Assembly (NCBI RefSeq): GCF_006476605.1
Contig: NZ_ML636802.1
Location: forward strand, 124,001 to 188,000
DNA length: 64,000 nucleotides
DNA from: Brucella gallinifaecis
GTDB taxonomy: Bacteria > Pseudomonadota > Alphaproteobacteria > Rhizobiales > Rhizobiaceae
Direction of reading: 5' to 3'
In this document: piece by piece, positions 23,779 to 32,666 of the stretch
Position numbering within the stretch: the stretch's first letter is position 1
Layout of the letters: every line of letters begins with the position of its first letter
Notes under the pieces: generated by a model
Seen by the model: only the letters and a program-made list of their open reading frames with translations
The model's database searches: none
Told to the model about the DNA's origin: nothing
Program-made: the position numbers and the translations under genes

Positions 23779-25875
23779 ATGCCCCAAGACATCTATTTCC
23801 CGCAGCCGCCCAAAGCAACGAAACATCCATCACAAGATACCCGCCACGGCATTACCCGCACGGATGATTATGCATGGCTTCGCGCTGATAACTGGCAGGA
23901 TGTCTTCAAGGACCCATCCGTTCTGGCACCCGAAATTCGGGCGCATCTCGAGGCAGAAAATGCCTATCAATCCGCTTTGATGAAAGATACGCAGACGCTT
24001 CAAAAAGCACTTTTTGCCGAGATGCGTGGGCGCATTAAAGAAGATGATTCATCCGTTCCATCCAAGGACGGACCTTATGCATATGGCGCTTCTTTTCGCA
24101 CCGGCGGCGAGCAACCCTATTTCATCCGCACGCCACGCGATGGCGGCACCGAAACAATCCTTCTAGACGGAGACAAGGAAGCGCAAGATAAGGCCTATTT
24201 CCGCCTTGCTTCCGCTGATCACTCACCCGATCACAATCGCTTGATCTGGGGCTATGACGATAAGGGTTCGGAATTTTACAAACTCAAGATTCGTGACCTT
24301 GAAAAAATGTCAGACCTTGATGACATTCTTACCGATACCAATGGAAGCGGTAGCTGGGATGCTGACAGCAAAGGCTTCTTCTATAGCCTGCTTGATGAAA
24401 ACCACCGGCCATCCAAGGTTTTCTACCATGAAATCGGTACATTACAGACGCAGGACAAGCTGATCTTTGAGGAAAAAGATCCGGGATTTTTTGTCGGAAT
24501 CGGCGGTTCTCCCCTTGATGACTTCATCTTCATTGACATTCATGATCACGAAACTTCGGAATGCTGGCTGCTGCCTGCCAATGATCCGGCGGCAAAACCG
24601 CAGCTCGTCATGGCGCGTCAAACCGGCGTGGAATATGATCTGGCGCCGGGTGGGGATGAATTCTTCATTCTGACCAATATTAATGGCGCCAAAGACTTTA
24701 AAATCATGCGTGCACCCGCATCAGCACCGCAACCGGAAAACTGGGAAGATATTGTTGCTGAGGTTCCCGGACGCCTTATTCTTTCACATGCTGCCTATAA
24801 ACGGCATCTGGTCTGGATGGAACGCGATAACGGTCTGCCGCGGATTGTCATCCGTGACCGTAAAACCGGCGAACAGCACGCTATTGCCTTTGATGAAGAG
24901 GCCTATTCGCTGGGACTGCACGGCAGTGCGGAATATGATACGGATGTCATCCGCTTCTCCTATTCTTCGATGACCACGCCTGAGCAGCTTTTCGACTACA
25001 ACATGAACACACGTGAACGCGTGCTGCTCAAAACACAGGAAGTGCCTTCCGGTCATAAAATTTCCGATTATGTCACGCGGCGTATTCTTGCACCGGCCAA
25101 AGACGGTGAATTGGTTCCAGTGTCGCTGCTCTACCACAAGGACACGAAGATCGATGGATCTGCACCCTGTCTGCTCTATGGCTATGGCTCCTATGGCATA
25201 ACGATTCCGGCAAGCTTCAGCACTTCTCGCCTGTCACTGGTTGACCGGGGCTTTGTTTATGCCATCGCGCATATTCGTGGTGGCAAGGACAAAGGATTTT
25301 CCTGGTATGAAAATGGCAAACGTGAAAAGAAAACCAACACGTTCACAGACTTTATCGCGGTAGCGAAGCATCTCGTCGCGCAAGGTTTCACCAGTCATGA
25401 TGCAATCGTTGCCCATGGCGGCTCAGCAGGTGGCATGCTGATGGGCGCTATTGCGAATATGGCACCAGAGGCCTTTGGCGGTATTATTGCAGAAGTACCA
25501 TTTGTCGATGTGCTCAACACCATGCTTGATGACACTTTGCCCCTCACACCTCCTGAATGGCCGGAATGGGGCAATCCGATTACATCAGAAGCCGATTATC
25601 GCAATATTGCAGCCTACTCGCCTTATGACAATGTAAAGGCACAGGCCTATCCGCGCATTCTCGCTGTTGCAGGCCTGACCGATCCGCGCGTCACCTATTG
25701 GGAACCAGCCAAATGGGTCGCAAAGCTGCGTGAACTGAAAACCGACAATCATCCGGTTCTCTTCCGTATCAATATGGATGCAGGTCATGCCGGTGCATCG
25801 GGGCGCTTCTCCCGGCTGGAAGAAGTCGCCTATACTTATGCTTTTGCACTCAAAGCTGTCGGAAAACATCATTAA
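23779..25875 (+). CDS. ptrB: Oligopeptidase B (S9 serine peptidase)
   Basis: This 698-residue enzyme has the S9A plan: an N-terminal beta-propeller (about residues 70-400) and a C-terminal alpha/beta hydrolase domain with the nucleophile in GGSAGGML and the histidine in DAGHAGASGR. GYGSYGI, GFVYAIAHIRGG and GWYENGK-like SWYENGKREKK elements are typical of oligopeptidase B, which cleaves short peptides after basic residues. There is no signal peptide. The frame extends to 23716 via TTG, but ATG 23779 gives the family N-terminus. It is followed by a strong terminator. Confidence 0.92.
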   Translation: MPQDIYFPQPPKATKHPSQDTRHGITRTDDYAWLRADNWQDVFKDPSVLAPEIRAHLEAENAYQSALMKDTQTLQKALFAEMRGRIKEDDSSVPSKDGPYAYGASFRTGGEQPYFIRTPRDGGTETILLDGDKEAQDKAYFRLASADHSPDHNRLIWGYDDKGSEFYKLKIRDLEKMSDLDDILTDTNGSGSWDADSKGFFYSLLDENHRPSKVFYHEIGTLQTQDKLIFEEKDPGFFVGIGGSPLDDFIFIDIHDHETSECWLLPANDPAAKPQLVMARQTGVEYDLAPGGDEFFILTNINGAKDFKIMRAPASAPQPENWEDIVAEVPGRLILSHAAYKRHLVWMERDNGLPRIVIRDRKTGEQHAIAFDEEAYSLGLHGSAEYDTDVIRFSYSSMTTPEQLFDYNMNTRERVLLKTQEVPSGHKISDYVTRRILAPAKDGELVPVSLLYHKDTKIDGSAPCLLYGYGSYGITIPASFSTSRLSLVDRGFVYAIAHIRGGKDKGFSWYENGKREKKTNTFTDFIAVAKHLVAQGFTSHDAIVAHGGSAGGMLMGAIANMAPEAFGGIIAEVPFVDVLNTMLDDTLPLTPPEWPEWGNPITSEADYRNIAAYSPYDNVKAQAYPRILAVAGLTDPRVTYWEPAKWVAKLRELKTDNHPVLFRINMDAGHAGASGRFSRLEEVAYTYAFALKAVGKHH

Positions 25876-25890
25876 AGACATATAAATAAT

Positions 25891-25922
25891 ACTCCCGGCA
25901 ATTCATTTGCCGGGAGTTTTGT
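25891..25922 (+). terminator. Intrinsic terminator of ptrB
   Basis: Perfect 11-bp arms (ACTCCCGGCAA at 25891-25901, complement at 25907-25917) with a 5-nt loop are followed by a T-run, 15 bp after the ptrB stop. Confidence 0.88.
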
Positions 25923-25966
25923 TCAAGCCTATAATAGCTTGATGGAACCGATACGGAGATCAAAGC

Positions 25967-26284
25967 ATGCATCGCGCATTTTTGACTGCTCTTATTGCCT
26001 TGCCATTGATGACACCTGCAACACTCGCACAAGCACAGGTGCGTAAAAATGTCAGCGAATTTGCCGGACAGCGCTGCAACACGCCACCACGTGGCAGTGG
26101 TGTCATTGTTGGGCAATTCAGCGGCGTGGACGACTCACCCTTTGTCAGCAGTGACGGATTGGTGCCGATTGATCGCTTTCGCTGCTTTCAAACCATGTCA
26201 GAATGCAAAGGTTGGCTCTATACAATGCAGAGCAAATACACCAATGCCGGATTACCAACTGTTGTGCGCTGCACGAAGAGATAA
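25967..26284 (+). CDS. Small secreted hypothetical protein
   Basis: The 105-residue product has a signal peptide (MHRAFLTALIALPLMTPATLAQA, likely cleaved after AQA) and a mature part of about 82 residues with four cysteines (in QRCNTPP, DRFRCFQTMSECKGW and VVRCTKR), which could form two disulfides in the periplasm. CFQTMSECKGWLYTMQSKY resembles the end of several small rhizobial exported proteins, but I do not recognise a named family. The ribosome-binding site is CGGAGAT. Its stop directly abuts that of the convergent cytochrome gene. Confidence 0.7.
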   Translation: MHRAFLTALIALPLMTPATLAQAQVRKNVSEFAGQRCNTPPRGSGVIVGQFSGVDDSPFVSSDGLVPIDRFRCFQTMSECKGWLYTMQSKYTNAGLPTVVRCTKR

Positions 26285-27226
26285 TCAGCGGGTGGATGGA
26301 TAACCATTCTTATGCGCAGGAATCGCCTTGAGATAGGCCGCGATTGCCTCACGATCCGCATCTGTTATCTGCGCCATATTGGTTACAACATCGGTCATGG
26401 AACCGCCGAGTGAATCAAAATCCGGCGTAAAGCCGCTTTGAAGCGCATAGGCGATGTCGTTTTCACTCCAGTCGCCAATGCCTCCTTCACCAGAGGTGAT
26501 ATTGGGCACAATGCCCTTGCGACCATCGCTGCCGGTTTCAGGTGATAAAGCGCCCGCCATCCATTGCTTTGTATCCAGAGCGCCAATGACATTGCGCGGT
26601 GTGTGGCATTCCCCACAATGACCGAGCGCTTCGGTAAGATATTGCCCACGCTTGACCTGATCCGATACATTGGCAAGGGCCAGAACCGGCTTATCAGAGA
26701 GATAAAGCTGTTTCCAAAGCCCAAGCCCTCGCCGAATATTAAACGGAAAGCCCAGTTTGTGCGGTTGCGCTACATTGTCAGATTCCGGCAGCGTTTTCAT
26801 ATAGGCAAACAAATCCGCCACGTCCTGCGGCTGCATCTTTGCGTAAGATGTGTAGGGAAAAGAAGGATAAAGATGCTCCCCTGCCCGACCTGTCCCTTTC
26901 AGCATTGCATTGGCGAAGTCATGCAATGTCCAGTTGCCAATCCCCTGCTCTGATGGGGAAATATTTGGAGCAATGAAAGTGCCAAAATCCGAAACCAGCT
27001 CATGCCCGCCGGCAAGAATCTTGCGGGCATCGCCGGTTGCAGCCGGTGCTGCATGGCAGGAAGCGCAGCCACCTGCCCAGAAAACCTGCTCTCCATTGAC
27101 GACATCACCCGGCTGCAAAGACGCAATCACTGACGGGTCTACCGTCTGCGGCCTTGTCAGCATCCAGAAACTGGCAGCGCCGATAATGATGACGGCACCT
27201 GCAGCATAGGCAAGTTTGCGAATCAT
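26285..27226 (-). CDS. Diheme c-type cytochrome, membrane-anchored
   Basis: The 313-residue protein has an N-terminal membrane anchor (MIRKLAYAAGAVIIIGAASFWML) and two cytochrome c domains, each with a CxxCH heme site (CASCH near residue 53 and CGECH near residue 205) and distal methionine candidates. It looks like the diheme cytochromes that accept electrons from periplasmic dehydrogenases, including the cytochrome subunits of alcohol and aldehyde dehydrogenases; no dehydrogenase gene is adjacent, so its donor is unknown. ATG 27226 lies 11 bp after the stop of the cytochrome c' gene, so the two form an operon. Confidence 0.85.
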   Translation of the reverse strand: MIRKLAYAAGAVIIIGAASFWMLTRPQTVDPSVIASLQPGDVVNGEQVFWAGGCASCHAAPAATGDARKILAGGHELVSDFGTFIAPNISPSEQGIGNWTLHDFANAMLKGTGRAGEHLYPSFPYTSYAKMQPQDVADLFAYMKTLPESDNVAQPHKLGFPFNIRRGLGLWKQLYLSDKPVLALANVSDQVKRGQYLTEALGHCGECHTPRNVIGALDTKQWMAGALSPETGSDGRKGIVPNITSGEGGIGDWSENDIAYALQSGFTPDFDSLGGSMTDVVTNMAQITDADREAIAAYLKAIPAHKNGYPSTR

Positions 27227-27237
27227 TATTTTCCTAA

Positions 27238-27678
27238 TCAGTTCTTCTTCACGCGATAGGCCTGATGACAGGAACCGCAATTGGCGGCGACCTGCTGAAA
27301 GACAGGCTTCAATGCATCAAGATCAGCGGGCTTTGCCGCAACTGCTGCCGCGGCATCGGCACGGAATTTTTCAACGTGCCCGATAAAATCTTGCCTGTTT
27401 TCCCAAATTTTTGGAGAAGCTTCCGTGTCCCCCTGATCGGAGCCAACAGGGAACAAGCTATCAACATCAAACTTTTTCGCATCTGCGTCGATTTTTTCGA
27501 GAGCTGCCAGAGCAACGGCTGCATCAAAAGGTTTTTCACCCTTCACCATTGGCGCCAGCTGCCCGACAGAGCGGCCCAGATCTTTCATGATGGCCTGACG
27601 ATCAGCGATCACATCGGCATGAGCCACACCAGCGCCCAGAATTAGCGCTGCACCAAAAGCCAGAAAAAAAGAACGCAT
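27238..27678 (-). CDS. Cytochrome c' / c556-type periplasmic cytochrome
   Basis: The 146-residue product has a signal peptide (MRSFFLAFGAALILGAGVAHA) and a four-helix cytochrome c' domain with the heme site CGSCH close to the C-terminus (VAANCGSCHQAYRVKKN), the arrangement that defines this family. The frame reaches 27768, but ATG 27678 has a strong GGAGGA site and gives a proper signal peptide. Class II cytochromes c bind NO or act in electron transfer. Operon with the diheme cytochrome downstream suggests that they exchange electrons; this is inference. Confidence 0.88.
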   Translation of the reverse strand: MRSFFLAFGAALILGAGVAHADVIADRQAIMKDLGRSVGQLAPMVKGEKPFDAAVALAALEKIDADAKKFDVDSLFPVGSDQGDTEASPKIWENRQDFIGHVEKFRADAAAAVAAKPADLDALKPVFQQVAANCGSCHQAYRVKKN

Positions 27679-27998
27679 ATGATCCTCCGTAATTGAAAAT
27701 GGATAATAATCATCCCTGATGTAAATATCAGATAGATTCACCATATTTGCAACAAATACACTCATCAAATGGTGTTAAGGACAATAAATACGCAGATATT
27801 ATTGATATTATTACATTGATTTCACAATTATGTGAAAAACATGATTAAAATACTATTGTTTAAATATTCCATCTCTGCATTCTCTTCAGAAAATATCTGA
27901 AACTATTCTTGATCTTGAGCATCATGTTTTATGCATGATCAAGCAACAAAAAACCCTGCTTTCGCAGGGTTCTTCATTTTCACGACTGAAAAGGCCTA
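27679..27998. other. Intergenic region upstream of the cytochrome operon, with sodB terminator
   Basis: These 320 bp carry the promoter of the cytochrome operon and, at the right end, the sodB terminator. The middle (27780-27900) is AT-rich. An imperfect inverted repeat (CTTGA and TCATG half-sites near 27914-27942) lies beside the terminator. No gene is seen. Confidence 0.5.
27947..27971 (-). terminator. Intrinsic terminator of sodB
   Basis: Arms AACCCTGC (27952-27959) and GCAGGGTT (27964-27971) enclose a UUUC-type tetraloop; on the minus strand the stem is followed by a run of Ts. It lies 28 bp beyond the sodB stop. Confidence 0.85.
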
Positions 27999-28595
27999 TT
28001 ATGCCTTTTCGTAGAGCTCCAGAACATAATCCCAGTTCACAAGGCTATCGATGAATGCTTCGAGGTACTTCGGACGCGCATTGCGATAGTCGATGTAGTA
28101 GGAATGTTCCCATACGTCGACGCCAAGAATTGGTGTCGCGCCGTGAACGAGCGGGCTTTCACCATTGGCAGTCTTCGAGATTTCGAGTTTGCCATCCTTG
28201 ACTGACAGCCATGCCCAGCCCGAGCCAAACTGACCGGCGCCAGCTGCGATAAAATCTTCGCGGAACTTGTCGTAACCGCCGAGATCGGATTCAATAGCCT
28301 TTTCAAGCGCACCAGGCAGCTTCTTGCCGCCGCCGTCTTTCTTCATCCAGTGCCAGAAATGGAGATGGTTATAGTGCTGACCGGCATTGTTGAAGAGCGC
28401 CTGATTTTTGCCAAAGCTTTCCTTGACGATTTCTTCAAGGCTCTTGCCTTCAAGACCTGAACCTTCAAGCAGCTTGTTACCATTGGTAACATAAGCCTGA
28501 TGGTGCTTGTCATGATGGAATTCGAGTGTTTCACGCGACATGAATGGCGAAAGTGCATCATAATCATACGGAAGGGGTGGCAGTTCAAAGGCCAT
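27999..28595 (-). CDS. sodB: Iron/manganese superoxide dismutase
   Basis: The 198-residue enzyme removes superoxide in the cytoplasm. Metal ligands are H27, H77 (in QHYNHLHFW), D160 and H164 (DVWEHSYY). Glutamine Q73 in NNAGQHYNH is at the place where iron enzymes carry the active-site glutamine, which favours an Fe or cambialistic enzyme; the SodB name follows the Brucella gene. It is a single-gene transcript with its own terminator. The cytochrome operon beyond it is transcribed in the same direction. Confidence 0.95.
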   Translation of the reverse strand: MAFELPPLPYDYDALSPFMSRETLEFHHDKHHQAYVTNGNKLLEGSGLEGKSLEEIVKESFGKNQALFNNAGQHYNHLHFWHWMKKDGGGKKLPGALEKAIESDLGGYDKFREDFIAAGAGQFGSGWAWLSVKDGKLEISKTANGESPLVHGATPILGVDVWEHSYYIDYRNARPKYLEAFIDSLVNWDYVLELYEKA

Positions 28596-28821
28596 TGGAA
28601 CTCTCCTCTGTGTCTTTCAGCTTACAATAAGCAGCTACTGAGGGCAGTGCGAGCACAGCCCTGAAAACTTGCGTGCGCAATCTACATAGGCCGCAATGTC
28701 ACATGCGGCAATGGCGCATCTTCTAAATTTGACTACCAAGTCAATGAATTTTTATTGAAATTGCATAAAGATAGGGTCCAATTTACTTTTTCGATAATTG
28801 ATAGATAAACGGAGCAAATCA

Positions 28822-29475
28822 GTGTCTTACAATTCTTATGTTTTCGATGCGTATGGCACATTGTTTGATGTGCATTCCGCTGTGCGAAGACATGAAGACA
28901 AAGCGGGACCGGATGGAGCAGCCTTTTCCCTGCTCTGGCGAACCAAGCAGCTCGAATATTCCTGGACACTCAGCCTGATGGGGGAATATCGTGACTTCTG
29001 GAAACTGACTGAAGAAGCCCTCGATTTCGCCTTTGCGCGTTATCCTTCTGTCGATCCCCTTCTGCGCAGCGATCTGCTTGAAGCCTATGGACATCTTGAT
29101 TGCTACCCGGAAGTCCCTGCCGCACTGAAAAGCCTGAAAAACAAAGGCGCAAGACTGGCGATCCTCTCCAATGGTTCGCCTGCCATGCTTGAAGCGGCGG
29201 TTAAATCCTGCGCACTGGATGCCCTGCTTGATGATGTCATCTCAGCCGATAGCGTCAAACGTTATAAGACATCGCCTTCAGTCTATGAGCTGATAGCAAT
29301 GCAATGGCGGCTTTACCCGTCAGCAATCTCATTCCAATCTTCCAACCGCTGGGATATTGCAGGTGCTGCACGATTCGGTATGCGTGCTGTATGGATCAAT
29401 CGATCCAGCCAGCCTGACGAATACAAGCAATATCCCCCTGCCCTTATTCTGCCCAGTCTGAAGCAATTGAACTAA
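28822..29475 (+). CDS. (S)-2-haloacid dehalogenase, type II (HAD superfamily)
   Basis: The 217-residue enzyme has the type II haloacid dehalogenase layout: nucleophile D9 in FDAYGTLFD, the LWRTKQLEYSWTLSLMGEY cap segment, the LSNGSP motif, lysine in KRYKTSPSVYEL and the loop motif SSNRWDIAGAARFGMRAVWINR. It hydrolyses L-2-haloacids to hydroxyacids in the family. The frame extends to a TTG at 28798, but GTG 28822 has GGAG upstream and gives a normal N-terminus. It is the only gene of its operon. Rhizobiales often carry such genes without known haloacid use. Confidence 0.87.
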   Translation: MSYNSYVFDAYGTLFDVHSAVRRHEDKAGPDGAAFSLLWRTKQLEYSWTLSLMGEYRDFWKLTEEALDFAFARYPSVDPLLRSDLLEAYGHLDCYPEVPAALKSLKNKGARLAILSNGSPAMLEAAVKSCALDALLDDVISADSVKRYKTSPSVYELIAMQWRLYPSAISFQSSNRWDIAGAARFGMRAVWINRSSQPDEYKQYPPALILPSLKQLN

Positions 29476-29765
29476 ATTCAGCAATACCTAAAAAGCAACC
29501 GACACAGACGACAGCCGCAGACAACCGCCTGTTGCGACCAAAATTGTGTCACAATGGCAACACGAAACCACTTGCGATGCCCCGGCCACTTTTAAGCCTT
29601 ATTATGAACGGCGAGAGGCCACATTCATCGGGCGTTTTGCCTGCAATTAAATGCGGTCACATCGTTCTGAACGCAGAATTTGTGATTATCATAACGCGTT
29701 GGTCGCACTTCATTAACCCTAACCGTTGTATCTAACACTCCTCCCGTCATCAAACTGGTTTTCAT

Positions 29766-30482
29766 ATGCAAACGACCCTTACCCGCCGTTCCTTTCTTAC
29801 GGCCATGACAGCAACAGCGGCGGCCGGCCTCGCCGGTTGTGCTCAGTTGGGGCAGAATGTTCCAATCGTCGATGTCGATGCCAATGGCAATCCTGTCAAC
29901 AGGACACCGCAAGCCAATGTCGATGCTTCCTACGGAAGCTGGACATCCATGTATGCGGCAGTTGAAGACAATGGTTATCAGCTTCCAGCTATACCAATCC
30001 AGAAAATGGACAAGCGCTATCTGCGTCAGGTCGTGCAGGATCCAACAGGTGAAATGCCTGGAACGGTCGTTGTCGACACCGCCAATCGCTTTTTGTATCT
30101 GGTCCTTGGTAATGGTCAGGCAATGCGTTATGGCGTTGGCATCGGCCGCGATGGTTTTGCATGGTCAGGCCGCGCTGTTATTCAATACAAGCGCGAATGG
30201 CCGCGCTGGACACCGCCGGATGAAATGGTTGCACGCCAGCCGGAACTCGAGCCCTACAGCATACGCAATGGCGGCATGGGTCCGGGCCTCAAGAACCCGC
30301 TCGGAGCACGTGCACTGTACATCTTCAAAGATGGCAAAGACACCATCTATCGCCTGCACGGCAATCCTGAATGGTGGTCTATCGGCAAGGCGGTTTCGTC
30401 TGGTTGTGTACGCCTGTTAAACCAGGACATCATCGACCTTTATAATCGCGTACCGCCAAAAGCACCGATCGTGGTCATCTAA
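29766..30482 (+). CDS. L,D-transpeptidase (YkuD), Tat-dependent lipoprotein
   Basis: The 238-residue protein has a twin-arginine signal (TRRSFLTAMTATAAAGLAGC) ending in a lipobox LAGC, so it is probably exported folded and then lipidated. The mature part contains a YkuD domain with histidine H198 and catalytic cysteine C214 in the motif HGNPEWWSIGKAVSSGCVRL. YkuD enzymes form 3-3 cross-links or attach outer membrane lipoproteins to peptidoglycan, as known in Rhizobiales. The preceding 290 bp hold no gene. A strong terminator follows. Confidence 0.92.
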   Translation: MQTTLTRRSFLTAMTATAAAGLAGCAQLGQNVPIVDVDANGNPVNRTPQANVDASYGSWTSMYAAVEDNGYQLPAIPIQKMDKRYLRQVVQDPTGEMPGTVVVDTANRFLYLVLGNGQAMRYGVGIGRDGFAWSGRAVIQYKREWPRWTPPDEMVARQPELEPYSIRNGGMGPGLKNPLGARALYIFKDGKDTIYRLHGNPEWWSIGKAVSSGCVRLLNQDIIDLYNRVPPKAPIVVI

Positions 30483-30504
30483 ATCTGAATTTGGATACAT
30501 ATTT

Positions 30505-30530
30505 AAAAGCCCCGCAATGCGGGGCTTTTT
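30505..30530 (+). terminator. Intrinsic terminator after the L,D-transpeptidase gene
   Basis: Perfect 11-bp arms (AAAAGCCCCGC at 30505-30515, complement at 30519-30529) with a 3-nt loop are followed by Ts. It also serves the convergent HerA-like gene, which ends 10 bp away. Confidence 0.88.
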
Positions 30531-30539
30531 GCTATTCTA

Positions 30540-32054
30540 TCAGCGTTTGAAACTGCCCAGAATACCGCGCACCAGCGCACGGCCAAGGGAGTTGCTGACC
30601 GAGCGCACAACCGATTTCATCGCTGTTTCAGCGACCGTCTGGCGACCAGAGCGGCGTCCTGTTCCAAAAGCGGTACCCATGATCTCGCCAAGAATGCCTC
30701 CGCTCTGGCCAGCTTCTTCTTCTTTGGCATTCTGCTTTGCCTCTACCGAAGCCTGCGCCTTTCGAGCCAGCATTTCAAATGCAGAATCCCGATCCACAGC
30801 CTGATCATACTGGCCTGCAACCGGGCTTGCTGCGATAATTTTTGCACGGGCTTCCGGCGACAATGGTCCAATCTGTGACGATGGTGGACGGATCAATGTG
30901 CGCTGAACCATTGAAGGAACACCCTTTGCCTGCAATGTCGACACCAGCGCTTCACCTGTCGAGAGATTGGTAATCGCCTCGTAAGTTTTGAAATCAGGAT
31001 TCGGACGAAACGTATCGGCTGCGGTTTTTACTGCATTGGTTTCGCGGGGCGTATAGGCGCGAAGCGCATGCTGCACACGGTTACCCAACTGGGCCAGAAC
31101 CGTTTCAGGCACATCGAGCGGGTTCTGCGTTACAAAATAAACACCAACACCTTTCGAACGAATCAGGCGAACCACCTGTTCAACACGATCGACCAGTGCC
31201 TTTGGTGCTTCATCAAACAGCAAATGTGCCTCATCAAAGAAAAACACCAGACGCGGCTTGTCAGGGTCGCCCACTTCGGGAAGCTCTTCAAACAGTTCAG
31301 ACATCAGCCAAAGCAGAAATGTCGAGTAAAGACGTGGGCTCATCATCAGCTTGTCCGCGGCAAGCACACTGATAACGCCGCGCCCATCGGTCGTTGTGCG
31401 CATCAAATCGGAGATACGAAGCGCAGGTTCACCAAAAAACTTCGTCCCTCCCTGCTGATCAAGCACCAGCAGCGAACGCTGTATCGCACCAACAGAAGCC
31501 TTGTTGACATTGCCATATTTCGCTGAAAGTTCAGTCGAGCGCTCCGCCATTTCTGCAAGAATTGCCTGCAGGTCTTTAAGATCCAGCAGCAACAGGCCTT
31601 CTTCATCGGCAAGGCGGAAAGCAACGTTAAGCACACCTTCCTGTGCATCTGTAAGGCTCATCAGACGCGAGAGCAGCAACGGTCCCATTTCTGAAATGGT
31701 TGCGCGGACCGGATGGCCCTTTTCACCAAAAATATCCCAGAAAATAACAGGAGAAGCGCGCAATTCATAAGGATCAAGCTTCACTTCTTCAGCGCGTTTG
31801 GTGAGATTTTCGTTTGCCACACCGGCTGCGGCAATCCCTGACAGATCGCTCTTGATATCTGCACAGAAAACAGGAACACCAGCCGCAGAAAAACTTTCAG
31901 CCAATACCTGCAAAGTCACAGTCTTCCCCGTGCCCGTCGCACCGGTGACAAGACCATGCCTGTTACCATATTTCAGCGCCAGATATTCCGGCTGCTGATA
32001 GGAATCATCCGGTTTACGGCTTGCACCAAGAAAAATTGCATCATCAGCGGTCAT
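30540..32054 (-). CDS. HerA-like ATPase, DUF853/YjgR family
   Basis: The 504-residue protein belongs to DUF853, with Walker A GATGTGKT (about residues 40-47) after the N-terminal NRHGLVTG strand, a Walker B region ending in LVFFFDEAHLLFDEAP, and the arginine-finger motif GVGVYFVTQNPLDVPE. Related HerA/FtsK ATPases pump DNA or assemble with nucleases, but the YjgR family has no defined role. The frame reaches a TTG at 32090; ATG 32054 has a GGAG site and is preferred. It is monocistronic. Confidence 0.88.
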   Translation of the reverse strand: MTADDAIFLGASRKPDDSYQQPEYLALKYGNRHGLVTGATGTGKTVTLQVLAESFSAAGVPVFCADIKSDLSGIAAAGVANENLTKRAEEVKLDPYELRASPVIFWDIFGEKGHPVRATISEMGPLLLSRLMSLTDAQEGVLNVAFRLADEEGLLLLDLKDLQAILAEMAERSTELSAKYGNVNKASVGAIQRSLLVLDQQGGTKFFGEPALRISDLMRTTTDGRGVISVLAADKLMMSPRLYSTFLLWLMSELFEELPEVGDPDKPRLVFFFDEAHLLFDEAPKALVDRVEQVVRLIRSKGVGVYFVTQNPLDVPETVLAQLGNRVQHALRAYTPRETNAVKTAADTFRPNPDFKTYEAITNLSTGEALVSTLQAKGVPSMVQRTLIRPPSSQIGPLSPEARAKIIAASPVAGQYDQAVDRDSAFEMLARKAQASVEAKQNAKEEEAGQSGGILGEIMGTAFGTGRRSGRQTVAETAMKSVVRSVSNSLGRALVRGILGSFKR

Positions 32055-32260
32055 CAGCTCTGTCGCTCCGTAAAAGGTTTGCTTGACCAAGGATATACCA
32101 GCAGCACAGCCACGCTACAACGATAACTCGAAATTAGGGGCAGGAAACTTGATTTTTAGCTTCAGTTCAGAAAAATTCGGAACATTATGCATCAGAAATA
32201 CTTGCAAAGCTTCAATCATAATGCATATTACGTAAACGTAAGATAATTCGGGAGAGTCTC

Positions 32261-32623
32261 ATGGAAGAACTGATCACGCGCATCACCTCCAATGTCGGTA
32301 TTGATGCAGCGACAGCTCAAAAAGCCGTTGGTATGATTTTGGCCTTTTTGCAAAAAGAAGGTCCAGCCGACAAGGTTCAGCAGCTTCTGGCAGCTTTTCC
32401 GGGTGCGGAAGAAGCCATTTCGCAGGTTAAAGGCGGCGGCCTTCTATCCGGCCTGATGGGTGGCGTGATGGGACTTGGCTCGCAGCTGATGGGCGCGGGT
32501 CTCGGCATGGGCGAAATTTCCGGCGTTGCAAAGGAAACCATCAGCTTTGCCAAGGAAAAAGCCGGTGCCGAACCGGTCGACGCCATTGTCGGATCAATTC
32601 CTGGCCTGGGTCAGTTCGTATAG
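32261..32623 (+). CDS. Small DUF2267-like protein
   Basis: The 120-residue protein has an N-terminal helical region (EELITRITSNVGIDAATAQKAVGMILAFLQKEGPADKVQQLL) that resembles DUF2267/DUF2780-type helical domains, followed by a glycine- and methionine-rich stretch with the repeat GLLSGLMGGVMGLGSQLMGAGLGMG and a short tail. The middle is too glycine-rich for an ordinary membrane helix. Function unknown; it may be a small stress-associated protein. GGGAGAG precedes the start. It is followed directly by a terminator. Confidence 0.65.
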   Translation: MEELITRITSNVGIDAATAQKAVGMILAFLQKEGPADKVQQLLAAFPGAEEAISQVKGGGLLSGLMGGVMGLGSQLMGAGLGMGEISGVAKETISFAKEKAGAEPVDAIVGSIPGLGQFV

Positions 32624-32632
32624 ATTTCACAA

Positions 32633-32666
32633 AAAACAGCCCCGGAAAACGGGGCTGTTTTATTTT
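32633..32666. terminator. Bidirectional terminator between convergent genes
   Basis: Arms AAAACAGCCCC (from 32633) and GGGGCTGTTTT (to 32661) enclose a 7-nt loop, with a T-run after it on the + strand and an A-run before it, so it can end both the DUF2267-like gene and the CynX/NimT gene. Confidence 0.85.
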
